Made by a program: the position numbers and the translations under genes. This document shows positions 1 to 7,673 of a DNA stretch of 64,000 nt, piece after piece. The notes beneath the pieces are model-generated. The model did not search any database. It was not told where the DNA came from and was given only the letters and a program-made list of their open reading frames with translations. The number at the start of each line of letters is the position of its first letter. Position 1 is the first letter of the stretch. This DNA comes from an uncultured Trueperaceae bacterium (GTDB lineage: Bacteria; Deinococcota; Deinococci; Deinococcales; Trueperaceae), in contig CALMXZ010000010.1 of NCBI GenBank assembly GCA_937873495.1, forward strand, positions 372,001 through 436,000. The letters are read 5' to 3'.

Positions 1-1
1 G

Positions 2-223
2 GTGTTCGCGATCGGCGGCGGCTGGGTCGTGCAGCTCCCGGAGTGGCTCAAGGTCCTCGTCTACGCCAACCCCGTGAGCTACCAGCTCGACCTGCTGCGC
101 CACGCGCTGCTGCGCTTCCACCAGTTGCCCATGACCGCCGACGTGCTCGTCACGGTCCTGGCGCCGGTCCTGGCTGCCGTTGTGGCCGCCGCGCTGATGC
201 GGAGGATGACGGCCCAGCGGTGA
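2..223 (+). CDS. ABC-2 type transporter permease, C-terminal fragment
   Basis: Only the last 73 or so residues are in the window; the gene begins upstream, so the apparent GTG at base 2 is probably not its start. The fragment has a proline-flanked amphipathic stretch, the sequence YANPVSYQLDLLRHALL, and a final hydrophobic segment ending in a basic tail (RRMTAQR). The NPVSYQxDxLR signature followed by one last membrane helix is typical of the ABC-2 permeases of DrrB-like export systems. The ATPase partner would lie upstream, outside the window. The substrate cannot be inferred. Its end faces the end of the next, minus-strand ABC operon. Confidence 0.7.
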   Translation: MFAIGGGWVVQLPEWLKVLVYANPVSYQLDLLRHALLRFHQLPMTADVLVTVLAPVLAAVVAAALMRRMTAQR

Positions 224-289
224 GCGGCCCCGGCGGGGCCTACGCGCTCGGGGCGCTCGGCCGCGCACCGCGCGCGGCGCACGACCCCG

Positions 290-1039
290 TCAGGGGCCCG
301 CCGCTCCGCCGCGCAAGGCGGTCACGGCCTGCCGCGACAGCTCCCAGAGCCGCGGATCGTCCGCGTCCCGCGGGCGCGGCAGGCTGTCCGCCGGGCGGAT
401 CTCGCCGACGATGCGGCCCGGCCCTGGGCTCATGACGAGGATGCGATCGGCGAGGAACGCGGCCTCGAGCGGGTTGTGGGTCACGAACAGGACGGTGCAC
501 CGGAGCTCGGCCCAGAGCGCGAGCAGCTCGACGCGCATGCGCGAGGCCGTCAGCTCGTCGAGGGCCGAGAACGGTTCGTCCATGAGGAGCACGTCCGGTT
601 GCACGATCAGCGCGCGCGCGACCGCCACCCGCTGCCGCTGGCCGATGGAGAGCTGCCGAGGGTAGTCGTCGCCTCGGCCGCCCAACCCGACGCGCTCGAG
701 CCATGCGTCGACGAGCGCCTTCGCCCCACGGCGCTCGTCGAGCACGAAGCGCAGGTTCGCGCCGACCGTCGACCACGGCATGAGCCGCGGCTCCTGGAAC
801 ACGTAGCTGATCACGGGCTTGCGGCCACGACCGCGGAGGACCTCGACCGTACCGCCGTCCGGCGTGTCAAGCCCGGCCAACACGTTCAGGAGGGTCGTCT
901 TGCCGCAGCCGGACGGACCGATGATGCATACGAGCTCCCCGCTCGCGACGTCGAGGTCGACCCCGGCGATGGCGGGGCGCGCGCCGCCCGCGTTGGCGGC
1001 GTAAGACTTGGTGATGCCGCGTGCCCTCAGCTCCGCCAT
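290..1039 (-). CDS. ABC transporter ATP-binding protein, nitrate/sulfonate/taurine type
   Basis: A 249-residue ATPase expected to drive import through the permease encoded just upstream. Walker A GPSGCGKT is at about residues 41-48, a Q-loop lies in FQEPRLMPW, the signature is LSIGQRQR, and Walker B is VLLMDEPFSALD with a switch His in THNPLEAA. The FQEPRLMPW Q-loop and the overall length fit the SsuB/TauB/NrtD family. The ATG overlaps the permease stop by one base (TGATG), so the two are translationally coupled. It is the last gene of a three-gene minus-strand operon (binding protein, permease, ATPase). The substrate is not determined; sulfonates, nitrate, taurine or pyrimidine precursors are all known in this family. 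Confidence 0.9.
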   Translation of the reverse strand: MAELRARGITKSYAANAGGARPAIAGVDLDVASGELVCIIGPSGCGKTTLLNVLAGLDTPDGGTVEVLRGRGRKPVISYVFQEPRLMPWSTVGANLRFVLDERRGAKALVDAWLERVGLGGRGDDYPRQLSIGQRQRVAVARALIVQPDVLLMDEPFSALDELTASRMRVELLALWAELRCTVLFVTHNPLEAAFLADRILVMSPGPGRIVGEIRPADSLPRPRDADDPRLWELSRQAVTALRGGAAGP

Positions 1040-1821
1040 CAGCCGACCGCGCTGACCTTGACCGGCGCCCGCCAGCGGAAGGCGAAGTGCTGGATGGCGC
1101 CCATGAGCCCGAGGTCGACGACGGCCAGCAGGAGCATCATCGTCACGCCGTAGGCGAGGACGCCGGTCATGTTGAAGAACTGGAAGTAGAACGAGATCTG
1201 GTAACCGACGCCGGACGTGCGCCCGAGCAGCTCGCCGAGGACGACCATCTTCCACGTCAGCGCCAGCGCGCCGCGCGCGGTGCCTACCAGGTAGGGGGTC
1301 AGTTGGGGGAAGACGATGCGGCGCCAGATGGTCGCGCGCGAGCGGCGGAAGGCCACGGCCATCTCGACGAGCCCGCCGTCTATCGCCCGAGCGCCTTCGC
1401 GCACGGCGACCGTGACGGTGGGCATGATCGTGATGACGAGGGCAAGCACGAGCGCGCGGTCTGACAGGCCGATGCTCAAGTAGGCGACCACGAACAGGAC
1501 GATCCGCGGCACGGTCAGCGCGACGACCAGCCACGCCTGCAGCAGGTCGTCGACCTTGCGCGACAGCCCCATGGCGGCGCCGAGCGCCGTGCCGGCCAGC
1601 ATGCCGATCACGAAGGCCGTCAGCACCCGCTGGGCGGTGACCACGAGGTTCGGCACCAGCACGCCCCGCTCGGCCTCGCGCAGGATGAACGCGAACGTCT
1701 CGACCGGGCCCGGCAGCACGTTGGGTCCGAGGACGCGTCCGCCGACGAGCCACAGTCCGGCGATCGAGGCGTACGAGACCAAGCGGAGGGCGGTCCGTGC
1801 GCCCCTGGTAGGCGAACGCAC
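1039..1821 (-). CDS. ABC transporter permease, nitrate/sulfonate/taurine type
   Basis: A 260-residue integral membrane protein of the SsuC/TauC family (BPD_transp_1 fold) with about six hydrophobic segments and the cytoplasmic EAA-like loop around AVAFRRSRATIWRRIVFPQLTPY, which contacts the ATPase. I chose the GTG start because TAAGG lies about six bases before it; the frame stays open far upstream, but that part overlaps the binding-protein gene. It starts 12 bases after the binding-protein stop and overlaps the ATPase start by one base, so it belongs to one operon. It should form the membrane channel of a small-anion or aromatic-compound importer. The substrate is unknown. Confidence 0.88.
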   Translation of the reverse strand: MRSPTRGARTALRLVSYASIAGLWLVGGRVLGPNVLPGPVETFAFILREAERGVLVPNLVVTAQRVLTAFVIGMLAGTALGAAMGLSRKVDDLLQAWLVVALTVPRIVLFVVAYLSIGLSDRALVLALVITIMPTVTVAVREGARAIDGGLVEMAVAFRRSRATIWRRIVFPQLTPYLVGTARGALALTWKMVVLGELLGRTSGVGYQISFYFQFFNMTGVLAYGVTMMLLLAVVDLGLMGAIQHFAFRWRAPVKVSAVG

Positions 1822-1832
1822 CGCGGCCTTAC

Positions 1833-2828
1833 TCAGTCCGGCAGGAACTCGAGAGTGTAGGCGGCCGGGTCGACCCCGTCGACACCGACGACCTCGGGGC
1901 CGGCGAGTTCGACCAGGCGAGCGACCATCGCGGTCAGGCCGTCGATGGACGCCTGCGTCCACGTGGTGGTCGTGCCCATCTTCCAGCGCTCGACGACGCT
2001 CGGGAACAGGCTCGGGTCGGGCAGCGAGTAGAGGCCAAGGTCGAGGATCTCCTGCCAGAACGGGTCGTCGGCCGGCGTGGCCAGCATGGCCTCGAAGGTG
2101 TCGCGCAGCGCCGCGATGAAGGCGGTCTTGAGCTCCGCGGGCATGTCGTCGCGCGCCACGACCACCAGGTTGGGGAGGTCGGTCGGCAGGCCGAGGCCAC
2201 CGAGCATGTCGGCGACGCTCATCACCTCGCGCGCCCCGGTCGCTTCCATCCGCGGCACCCAGTGCCACAGGGGCAGGGCGGCGTCGACCTCGCCCCTGGC
2301 CGTCAGCTCGGCCATCAGCGGCGGGGCGGCCGCCACGACCTCGGCTCGCACCTGTGGGTCGAAGCCGTACTGCGAGACGGCGAGCGCCCTGAGGATGAGC
2401 AGGCTCTTGTCGCGCAGGCTGCCGGCCGCGATGGTCTTGCCTTCCAGGTCCGCGATGCTGGCGATCGCTGAGCCGGCCGGCACGACGAGACCGCCGACCG
2501 AGGTCGCGTAAGGGTAGATGCCGCTGGCCATGATGCCGGCGCCGCGCAGCAGCACCGGTCCGAGGAAGTCGTCGACCTTGACGTCCGCCTCGCCGGAGCG
2601 CAGGGCGATCTCCGTGGCCTGCTTCGAGGCGTACGGTGTGGCCACGACGCTGATGCCGTTGGCCTCGGCCGTGCCGAAGTGCTCCATGCCGTGTAAGACC
2701 CAGGAGAACGTCCCCGTGGCCTCCATGGCCGCGTTGACCACCGGTGGGGAGGACGTGCCCGCTTGGGCGTTCGCGAACGAGAGCTGAACAGTGAGGGTCG
2801 CGAGTAGTACGAGACGAAGTCCGGTCAC
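1833..2828 (-). CDS. ABC transporter substrate-binding protein, NMT1/SsuA-like
   Basis: A 331-residue secreted binding protein. The N-terminus is a signal peptide with hydrophobic core LRLVLLATLTVQLSF and a cleavage region near ANAQA. The mature part has features of the NMT1/THI5 and SsuA periplasmic fold (IAAGSLRDKSLLILRALA, an ALPLWHWVPRMEA region). I chose the GTG beginning VTGLRL because it puts the signal peptide at the N-terminus and has GGAAGGAG and AAGGA upstream; a GTG twelve bases upstream is an alternative. It is first in the operon with a permease and ATPase. A second importer of the same class sits at the other end of the window, so the two probably take different substrates. Confidence 0.87.
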   Translation of the reverse strand: MTGLRLVLLATLTVQLSFANAQAGTSSPPVVNAAMEATGTFSWVLHGMEHFGTAEANGISVVATPYASKQATEIALRSGEADVKVDDFLGPVLLRGAGIMASGIYPYATSVGGLVVPAGSAIASIADLEGKTIAAGSLRDKSLLILRALAVSQYGFDPQVRAEVVAAAPPLMAELTARGEVDAALPLWHWVPRMEATGAREVMSVADMLGGLGLPTDLPNLVVVARDDMPAELKTAFIAALRDTFEAMLATPADDPFWQEILDLGLYSLPDPSLFPSVVERWKMGTTTTWTQASIDGLTAMVARLVELAGPEVVGVDGVDPAAYTLEFLPD

Positions 2829-3126
2829 TATGTCCTTCACTCCTTCCCACACGTTCGAACCAGTGGTAGACCGAGGGGCGAACGAGTGACGCCGCGAGAG
2901 GCCACCGCGGTTGGAGGGCGCGTGACAGGCGCAATGATACAGCCCGCTCGGGCCACCGGAAGCGTTCCGGGGCGCCCCGGCCACCACGTGCCGCGGCCGG
3001 GCGGCCGCCAGGCAGCGCGGCCACGCGCGCCGCGGGGTCGCCACCCGGCCACCTGGCCGTTGCGCATACACTCTCCTTGAGAAGTACGTCAGCCAAGCCC
3101 TCTTGCCCCGGATAGGACCGGTGATC
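2829..3126. other. Divergent intergenic region between binding-protein operon and phosphodiesterase gene
   Basis: About 300 bases without a convincing gene. A TATCAT box on the minus strand (2939 to 2934) is a possible -10 for the binding-protein operon, and TACACT on the plus strand (3067-3072) is a possible -10 for the phosphodiesterase gene; neither has a good -35. A short perfect hairpin, CCGGAA-GCG-TTCCGG, lies at 2956-2970. I looked for a TPP-type riboswitch upstream of the NMT1-like gene and did not recognise one. Confidence 0.4.
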
Positions 3127-4065
3127 ATGCGCTTCCTCAAGGCCCTCCTCGCCATAGTCGTCATCCTGGCCGCCGCCTACGGCGTGCTGGCCATCGTCAA
3201 CGGGCCGCGCGCGCCTCACCCGTACTACTCGCGGCTCGGCGCCGGCCCTCTGGTCCTCGCGCACGGCGGCGGGCAGGGCCTATGGCCCGACAACACCATG
3301 CCGGCCTTCACCGGCTCGGCGGCGTTGGGGTCCGACGTGCTCGAGCTCGACGTCCAGCGCGACCGCGACGGCGTCTTCAGGGTCATCCACGACGCCACGG
3401 TCGACCGGACGACGGACGGCACGGGGCTCGTCGCCGGGCTGAGCGCCGCCCAGGTCGAGGCGCTCGACGACGGCTACCGCTGGACCGTCACGGGCAACCG
3501 CGCTTCGGGTCCGGAAGCCGACTTCGTGTACCGGGGTCAGGGGGTCGGCATCCCGACCCTCGGCGAGGTGCTCGCCGGCTTCCCCGCGGCGGCCGTCAAC
3601 GTCGAGATCAAGGAAGAGACCGCCGAGGCAGGCACCGCGCTCTGCGAGCTGCTGCGCCGCACCGGCAGCGGCGACCGGGTCCTCGTGGCCTCGTTCAACA
3701 GCGCCCCGATGAAGGCGTTCCGGCAAGCGTGCCCCGACGTCGCCACCTCCGCCACACGCTCCGAGGTGACCCTGTTCTACGTGCTGGCGCGCGCCCGGCT
3801 CAGCGCCGTCTACACGCCCCCGTTCGTCGCGGTGCAGGTGCCGGTGCAGCAGGGGAGCCTCACGGTCGTCACGCCGCACTTCATCGAGGCCGCCCACGCT
3901 CGCGGCGTGAAGGTCGAGGTGTGGACCGTGAACGACGCCGCCGAGATGCGCCGGCTCCTCGCCATGGGCGTCGACGGGCTCATCACCGATCGCCCCGACC
4001 GGGCGTTGGCGGTCCTCGGCCGCGCGTTCGACGCCGGGCTGGTGCCGGGTTTCGTGGCGCCGTGA
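3127..4065 (+). CDS. Glycerophosphodiester phosphodiesterase, membrane-anchored
   Basis: A 312-residue enzyme expected to hydrolyse glycerophosphodiesters to glycerol-3-phosphate and an alcohol. A single N-terminal hydrophobic segment (about residues 5-24) should anchor it with the catalytic domain outside the cytoplasm. The TIM-barrel GDPD motifs are present: LAHGGGQ..PDNT, where the family usually has HRG..PENT, then LELDVQRDRDG, VIHDATVDRTTDGTG, NVEIKEE, and near the end VWTVNDAAEMRRLLAMGVDGLITDRPD. The ATG is favoured because AGGA lies nine bases upstream; an in-frame GTG six bases earlier is possible. The Arg-to-Gly change in the first motif is unusual. It appears to be a single-gene unit. 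Confidence 0.9.
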   Translation: MRFLKALLAIVVILAAAYGVLAIVNGPRAPHPYYSRLGAGPLVLAHGGGQGLWPDNTMPAFTGSAALGSDVLELDVQRDRDGVFRVIHDATVDRTTDGTGLVAGLSAAQVEALDDGYRWTVTGNRASGPEADFVYRGQGVGIPTLGEVLAGFPAAAVNVEIKEETAEAGTALCELLRRTGSGDRVLVASFNSAPMKAFRQACPDVATSATRSEVTLFYVLARARLSAVYTPPFVAVQVPVQQGSLTVVTPHFIEAAHARGVKVEVWTVNDAAEMRRLLAMGVDGLITDRPDRALAVLGRAFDAGLVPGFVAP

Positions 4066-4146
4066 GCGGGGCGGTCGGTCTGCGGTCTCGCCACCTGCCC
4101 CGCCCGCCTCGCCCGCTCGCGGCCGCGGGCCGCGGCTAGGCCGGTC

Positions 4147-5373
4147 GTGCGCATGCTGGACGACCTCCTCGTCCTCGATATGACGCGGGTCCTCGCGGGC
4201 CCGTACTGCACCCTGCTGTTCTCGGACCTCGGAGCGCGCGTAGTGAAGGTCGAGTCGCCGTCCGGCGACGACACGCGGCGTTGGGGGCCGCCCTATCCGG
4301 GCGGCGAGAGCGGCTACTACCTCTCCGTCAACCGGGGTAAGGAGAGCGTGGTCGTCGACCTCAAGGACGAGCGGGGCGGCGCCATCGTCCGCGAGCTCGC
4401 GCGCAAGGCCGACGTGATCGTCGAGAACTTCAAGGTGGGCGACCTGGAACGTTACGGGCTCGACTACGCGAGCGTCGCCGCGACCAACCCGCGCGTCGTC
4501 TACGTGTCGATCACCGGCTTCGGGCAGGACGGGCCGCGGGCCAAGGAGCCCGGCTACGACGCCGCCATGCAGGCGCAGTCCGGCCTCCTCGCCATGACCG
4601 GCGAGCCGGACGGCCCGCCCGTCAAGCTCGGCGTGGCCTGGATCGACGTGCTGACGGGCCTGCACGCGGCCACCGGCGCGTTGGCCGCGCTGCACCGTCG
4701 GGAGAGGACGGGCGAGGGCGCCCGCCTGGACGTGTCGCTCTTCGACGTCGCGCTCGCGAGCCTCGTCAACCAGGCTCAGAACGCCTTGCTGACGGGCGAG
4801 GCGCCGCCGCGCCTCGGCAGCGGCCACCCGACGATCGTGCCGTACCAGTCGTTCGAGGCGGCGGACGGCGGCGTGGTGGTGGCGGTCGGTAACGACGGGC
4901 AGTTCGCGCGCCTCTGCGCGGTCCTCGGCACCGAGGGGCTGGTGGACGACCCGCGGTTCGCGACCAACGACGGGCGCGTTGCCAACCGTTCCGTCCTGGT
5001 CCCGTTGCTGGCGGGCATCATCAGGCAGCGCCAGGCTGCCGAGCTCCTGGCGGCCTGCCGCTCCGCCGGGGTGCCGGCCACCCCGGTCACGACGTTGCCT
5101 GACGCCCTGGCGGACGAGCAGGCCGTGGCTCGTGGCATGGTCGTCGAGGGTGTCCATCCGACGATCGGCGAGTTGCCGATGGTGGCGAGCCCCTTATGGC
5201 ATGCGCTTGGCGCGGACGGGCGCTCGCTCGGTCTGGCCCCCGCGCCCGGCGAGGCGGCCGTGCCACCGCTGCTCGGGCAGCACACGCGTGCGGTGTTGGG
5301 GCGCGAGCTGGGCTTGAGCGCCGCCGAGATCGACGCGCTCGCGGACGCCGGGGTCGTGCGGGTCCGCGGATAA
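4147..5373 (+). CDS. CaiB/BaiF (class III) CoA-transferase family protein
   Basis: A 408-residue protein across the full length of the family-III CoA-transferases, which move CoA between carboxylic acids through an aspartyl-CoA thioester. Recognisable parts are the N-terminal LDMTRVLAGPYCTLLFSDLGARVVKVE, then RGKESVVVDLK, and GPRAKEPGYDAAMQAQSG with the likely catalytic Asp at about residue 138. The C-terminal helical part (LAACRSAGVPATPV) is also typical. The gene starts at GTG or at an ATG two codons later; no strong ribosome site separates them. It is not in an operon with another catabolic gene, so the acyl groups it uses cannot be inferred. Confidence 0.9.
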   Translation: MRMLDDLLVLDMTRVLAGPYCTLLFSDLGARVVKVESPSGDDTRRWGPPYPGGESGYYLSVNRGKESVVVDLKDERGGAIVRELARKADVIVENFKVGDLERYGLDYASVAATNPRVVYVSITGFGQDGPRAKEPGYDAAMQAQSGLLAMTGEPDGPPVKLGVAWIDVLTGLHAATGALAALHRRERTGEGARLDVSLFDVALASLVNQAQNALLTGEAPPRLGSGHPTIVPYQSFEAADGGVVVAVGNDGQFARLCAVLGTEGLVDDPRFATNDGRVANRSVLVPLLAGIIRQRQAAELLAACRSAGVPATPVTTLPDALADEQAVARGMVVEGVHPTIGELPMVASPLWHALGADGRSLGLAPAPGEAAVPPLLGQHTRAVLGRELGLSAAEIDALADAGVVRVRG

Positions 5374-5399
5374 GCGCCGCCCGCTGCGCCGTGATCGCC

Positions 5400-5447
5400 C
5401 GTCTCGGCCATGGACGAGACGCACAAGTCTTGGTGGTAGCCGAGACG
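5400..5447. terminator. Inverted repeat between converging CoA-transferase and lexA genes
   Basis: CGTCTCGGC (5400-5408) and GCCGAGACG (5439-5447) form a nine-base perfect inverted repeat with a 30-base loop. It sits between two genes that end toward each other, so it may act as a weak bidirectional terminator. There is no T run, and the long loop makes this uncertain. Confidence 0.35.
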
Positions 5448-5465
5448 CGACCTCGGCCCCCCCGA

Positions 5466-6110
5466 TCACTCCTGGAGCAGCAACGCCTCCGCTACCGTGC
5501 CCCTGAGCAGGCCCCGGTAGACGCCGTCGACGGCCAACCGCTCCCCGGTCACCTCGAGCGTCGGGTAGTCGGGGTTGTGCGGCCGCAGCGCGAACCGGCC
5601 GCCGCCGAGCCGGTCGAGGTACTTCAAGGTCACTTCCTCCTCGCCGACCCTGACGGCGCAGATCTCGCCGCTCCGCTGCGGCTGCCGTTGGGCGAGGAGG
5701 ACCACGTCGTCGTTCTGCAGGAGGTCGGCCATGGAGTCGCCGTGGACGCGCAGCGCGAAGAGCGACTCGGAGCGGCCGCCCCCGGCAACGGCCGGCAAGT
5801 ACGCCTCAGCGTGGGCGGTGGCGAGGGCGAGGGGGCCGGCGGGGATCTCGCCAAGGAGCGGGATGCCAGTGGCGAGGGCGGGGAGTTCGAGCGACGGGGA
5901 GCGCCCCCGCCCGCGGCTCTCGAAGCGCAGGTAGCCCTTGGTGTGCAGCGCCTCGAGGTGTTGGCGGAGGGAGACGTAATGCATGCCGAGCTCGCGTGCG
6001 AACTCGGCCAGGTCGGGCGTGGCGCCCGTACGCCGCACCTGCTCGAGGAGGCGCTGGTAGACCCGCGCCTGCGCGGGGGGTAGGGGGCGGCTGCTCGGGG
6101 ACTGGTCCAT
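5466..6110 (-). CDS. lexA: LexA-type SOS repressor (self-cleaving S24 protein)
   Basis: A 214-residue protein with an N-terminal winged-helix-like DNA-binding region (about residues 12-68, including DLAEFARELGMHYVSLRQHLEAL) and a C-terminal S24 autoprotease domain. The scissile Ala-Gly is at residues 91-92 in LLGEIPAGPL, the nucleophile is Ser126 in VHGDSM, and the general-base Lys is Lys163 in EVTLKYLD, as in LexA. It should repress DNA-damage genes until RecA filaments trigger cleavage. The promoter region carries an inverted repeat over its -10 box, consistent with autoregulation. The N-terminal HTH is divergent from E. coli LexA, so the operator is likely different too. A LexA paralogue with another target set is possible. 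Confidence 0.85.
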   Translation of the reverse strand: MDQSPSSRPLPPAQARVYQRLLEQVRRTGATPDLAEFARELGMHYVSLRQHLEALHTKGYLRFESRGRGRSPSLELPALATGIPLLGEIPAGPLALATAHAEAYLPAVAGGGRSESLFALRVHGDSMADLLQNDDVVLLAQRQPQRSGEICAVRVGEEEVTLKYLDRLGGGRFALRPHNPDYPTLEVTGERLAVDGVYRGLLRGTVAEALLLQE

Positions 6111-6113
6111 CGT

Positions 6114-6132
6114 TACCTAAAATGCTAAGGTA
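6114..6132. promoter_or_regulatory. Putative LexA operator
   Basis: A 19-base imperfect inverted repeat, TACCTAA-AATGC-TAAGGTA, with one mismatch between the arms. It covers the -10 hexamer and likely transcription start of the lexA promoter, the expected place for an autorepressor site. It does not match the E. coli (CTGT-N8-ACAG) or Bacillus (GAAC-N4-GTTC) SOS boxes. Confidence 0.6.
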
Positions 6133-6150
6133 GTGGCCGTGGCTTGTCAA
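6122..6150 (-). promoter_or_regulatory. lexA promoter
   Basis: On the minus strand a consensus -35 TTGACA (6150 to 6145), a 17-base spacer and -10 TAGCAT (6127 to 6122) point toward lexA. The predicted start of transcription is about five bases before the ATG, so the mRNA would be almost leaderless. Confidence 0.75.
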
Positions 6151-6221
6151 CCGGTGGTCGGGAGGTGCGCCGGGGCCGTCCAGAACGGCTCTAATGCGAT
6201 TCTCACCCTGGAGGCGGGCTG

Positions 6222-6250
6222 TGGACAAAGCCGGGTCGCCCTGCTATAGT
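6222..6250 (+). promoter_or_regulatory. Promoter of the Crp/Fnr gene
   Basis: TGGACA (6222-6227), a 17-base spacer and TATAGT (6245-6250), with an extended -10 TG one base before the hexamer. A ribosome site AAAGGA follows about ten bases before the ATG of the Crp/Fnr gene. Confidence 0.75.
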
Positions 6251-6325
6251 TTCTGTAGTTGAGCGCACCCCCCTCACCCGGGCCGGTCGCCCGGGGCCGC
6301 GCCGACTCGAAAGGAACCGCGAACA

Positions 6326-7009
6326 ATGCTCGAAACGTTCGAACGACTCGATACGGCGAGCACCTGTCAGGTAGCAAGCATCGTTCCCTCCGGCCTGGCG
6401 CTGCCAACGCGCACGCTGGAGCCCGGTCAGGTGCTATACGAAGCCGACCGCGAGGCTAGCAGCCTCTACATCGTCAACCAGGGCGTCCTCAAGGCGGTCG
6501 TCCCCACCAGCCTCGGCCGCGATCGCATCGCGGACCTGTACGGTCCGGGAGACGTCCTCGGCCTCTCCTCGCTGGACGGCGGTAACCACGCCGAGACGGT
6601 AGTGGCCGTTCATGAGGCGTGCCTCACGCCCATCGACCCGCAGCAGGCCATGAACGACCGCGGCCTACGCGACTACGTCCTGCGCAGCCTGGCGCGCCAA
6701 CTGCGCCGCAGCCGCGAGATGCTCGACGAGGCCGAGATGCCGGTCGGCGCCCGCGTCACGCGCGCGCTCCTGCGCCTCGCCAAGCAGTTCGGCCTGCCGG
6801 CCGACGACCAGCAGGGCGGCATCAAGCTCCCGCTGGCGCTCACGCACGAGGACCTGGCGGACCTCACCGGCTCCAGCCGCGTGACGATCACGCGCATCCT
6901 CGGGGAGCTCCGCAGCGAGGGCGCGCTGTCCGGCACGCGCGGCGTGTACGTGGCCGACGTGCCCGGCCTCGAGCGCGCCACGGACCACTACGTCATGCAG
7001 GTTCTGTAG
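6326..7009 (+). CDS. Crp/Fnr family transcriptional regulator
   Basis: A 227-residue regulator with an N-terminal cyclic-nucleotide-binding-like beta-barrel (about residues 20-115, LEPGQVLYEADREASSLYIVNQGVLKAVV) and a C-terminal winged helix (LTHEDLADLTGSSRVTITRILGELRSEGAL) whose recognition helix resembles that of CRP. There is no FNR-type N-terminal cysteine cluster; the only cysteines are isolated. The canonical cAMP-pocket arginine motif is not obvious, so the ligand is uncertain. It has its own good promoter and a clear ribosome site, and is followed after 22 bases by nfuA, so the two may be cotranscribed. A role in oxidative, nitrosative or energy control is only inference. Confidence 0.88.
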   Translation: MLETFERLDTASTCQVASIVPSGLALPTRTLEPGQVLYEADREASSLYIVNQGVLKAVVPTSLGRDRIADLYGPGDVLGLSSLDGGNHAETVVAVHEACLTPIDPQQAMNDRGLRDYVLRSLARQLRRSREMLDEAEMPVGARVTRALLRLAKQFGLPADDQQGGIKLPLALTHEDLADLTGSSRVTITRILGELRSEGALSGTRGVYVADVPGLERATDHYVMQVL

Positions 7010-7031
7010 TGAACGGAGTACGCTTCTTGCC

Positions 7032-7616
7032 ATGCTGAAGTTCACCGATATCGCCAAGGAACGCGTCCTTCGCTTCTTGGACGCGCAGAGCAGCCAAGGG
7101 ATGCGCGCGCTGCGCATCGCAGGCAACCGTGCCGAACAGCGCCTGTGGCTGGTCAGGGAAGAGGACAAGCGTCCCGACGACGACGTCCTGTCGGAGGCGG
7201 GCTTCGCGGTCTTCCTCGATCCGGCGACGGCCGGTCAGCTGGACGGCGCCGTCGTCGACTTCGTCGAGGGCGTCATGCAGTCCGGTTTCCGCATCTATCA
7301 CCCCAGCCCCAGCTGGGACGACCCGCTCGCGCAGCGCGTGCAGGACGTCATCGACCAGCACATCAACCCGGGCGTGGCCGGCCACGGCGGCACGGTTACG
7401 CTCGAGGGGGTCGAGGACGGCATGGCCATCATCCGCTTCGGCGGCGGCTGCCACGGCTGCGGGGCCGCCGACCTGACCCTCAAGCAGGGTATAGACCGCA
7501 TCCTCAAAGAGCAGGTCCCCGAGATCCGCGGGGTGATGGACGCCACGGACCACGCCACGGGCGAGAACCCGTACTACGAGCGCGATACGCGCCGGGCCGA
7601 GTCGCCCCTGACCTGA
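7032..7616 (+). CDS. nfuA: NfuA-like Fe-S cluster carrier protein
   Basis: A 194-residue protein with the NfuA plan: an N-terminal degenerate A-type (HesB/IscA-like) domain, about residues 1-92, without the usual cysteines, and a C-terminal NifU domain, about residues 95-175. The NifU domain keeps the cluster-binding pair Cys140-x-x-Cys143 in FGGGCHGCGAADLTLKQGI. NfuA receives 4Fe-4S clusters and passes them to apoproteins, particularly under oxidative stress. It follows the Crp/Fnr gene closely, so that regulator may control it. Many Fe-S clients are plausible in this window, including the Rieske protein and AddB. Confidence 0.9.
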   Translation: MLKFTDIAKERVLRFLDAQSSQGMRALRIAGNRAEQRLWLVREEDKRPDDDVLSEAGFAVFLDPATAGQLDGAVVDFVEGVMQSGFRIYHPSPSWDDPLAQRVQDVIDQHINPGVAGHGGTVTLEGVEDGMAIIRFGGGCHGCGAADLTLKQGIDRILKEQVPEIRGVMDATDHATGENPYYERDTRRAESPLT

Positions 7617-7658
7617 GCTGAGCCCCGGGTCCGGGCGCCGGCCCGCCGGCGCACCGTG

Positions 7659-7667
7659 TGTTACCTT
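7659..7667 (+). promoter_or_regulatory. Extended -10 promoter, likely leaderless, of the BMP-type importer
   Basis: TGT-TACCTT matches an extended -10 (TGnTANNNT). The hexamer (7662-7667) ends six bases before the GTG at 7674 and no ribosome site or -35 is visible, the arrangement known for leaderless mRNAs in Deinococcus. Confidence 0.5.
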
Positions 7668-7673
7668 GACGAG

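Noticed and set aside
290-1753. A 487-residue fused product joining the first importer's permease region and ATPase
   Set aside because: The part before MAELRARG is an out-of-frame reading of the permease gene; the real ATPase starts at 1039, overlapping the permease stop.
2829-3126. TPP riboswitch before the NMT1-like binding-protein operon
   Set aside because: NMT1-like proteins can carry thiamine precursors, but I found no THI-box core in the leader.
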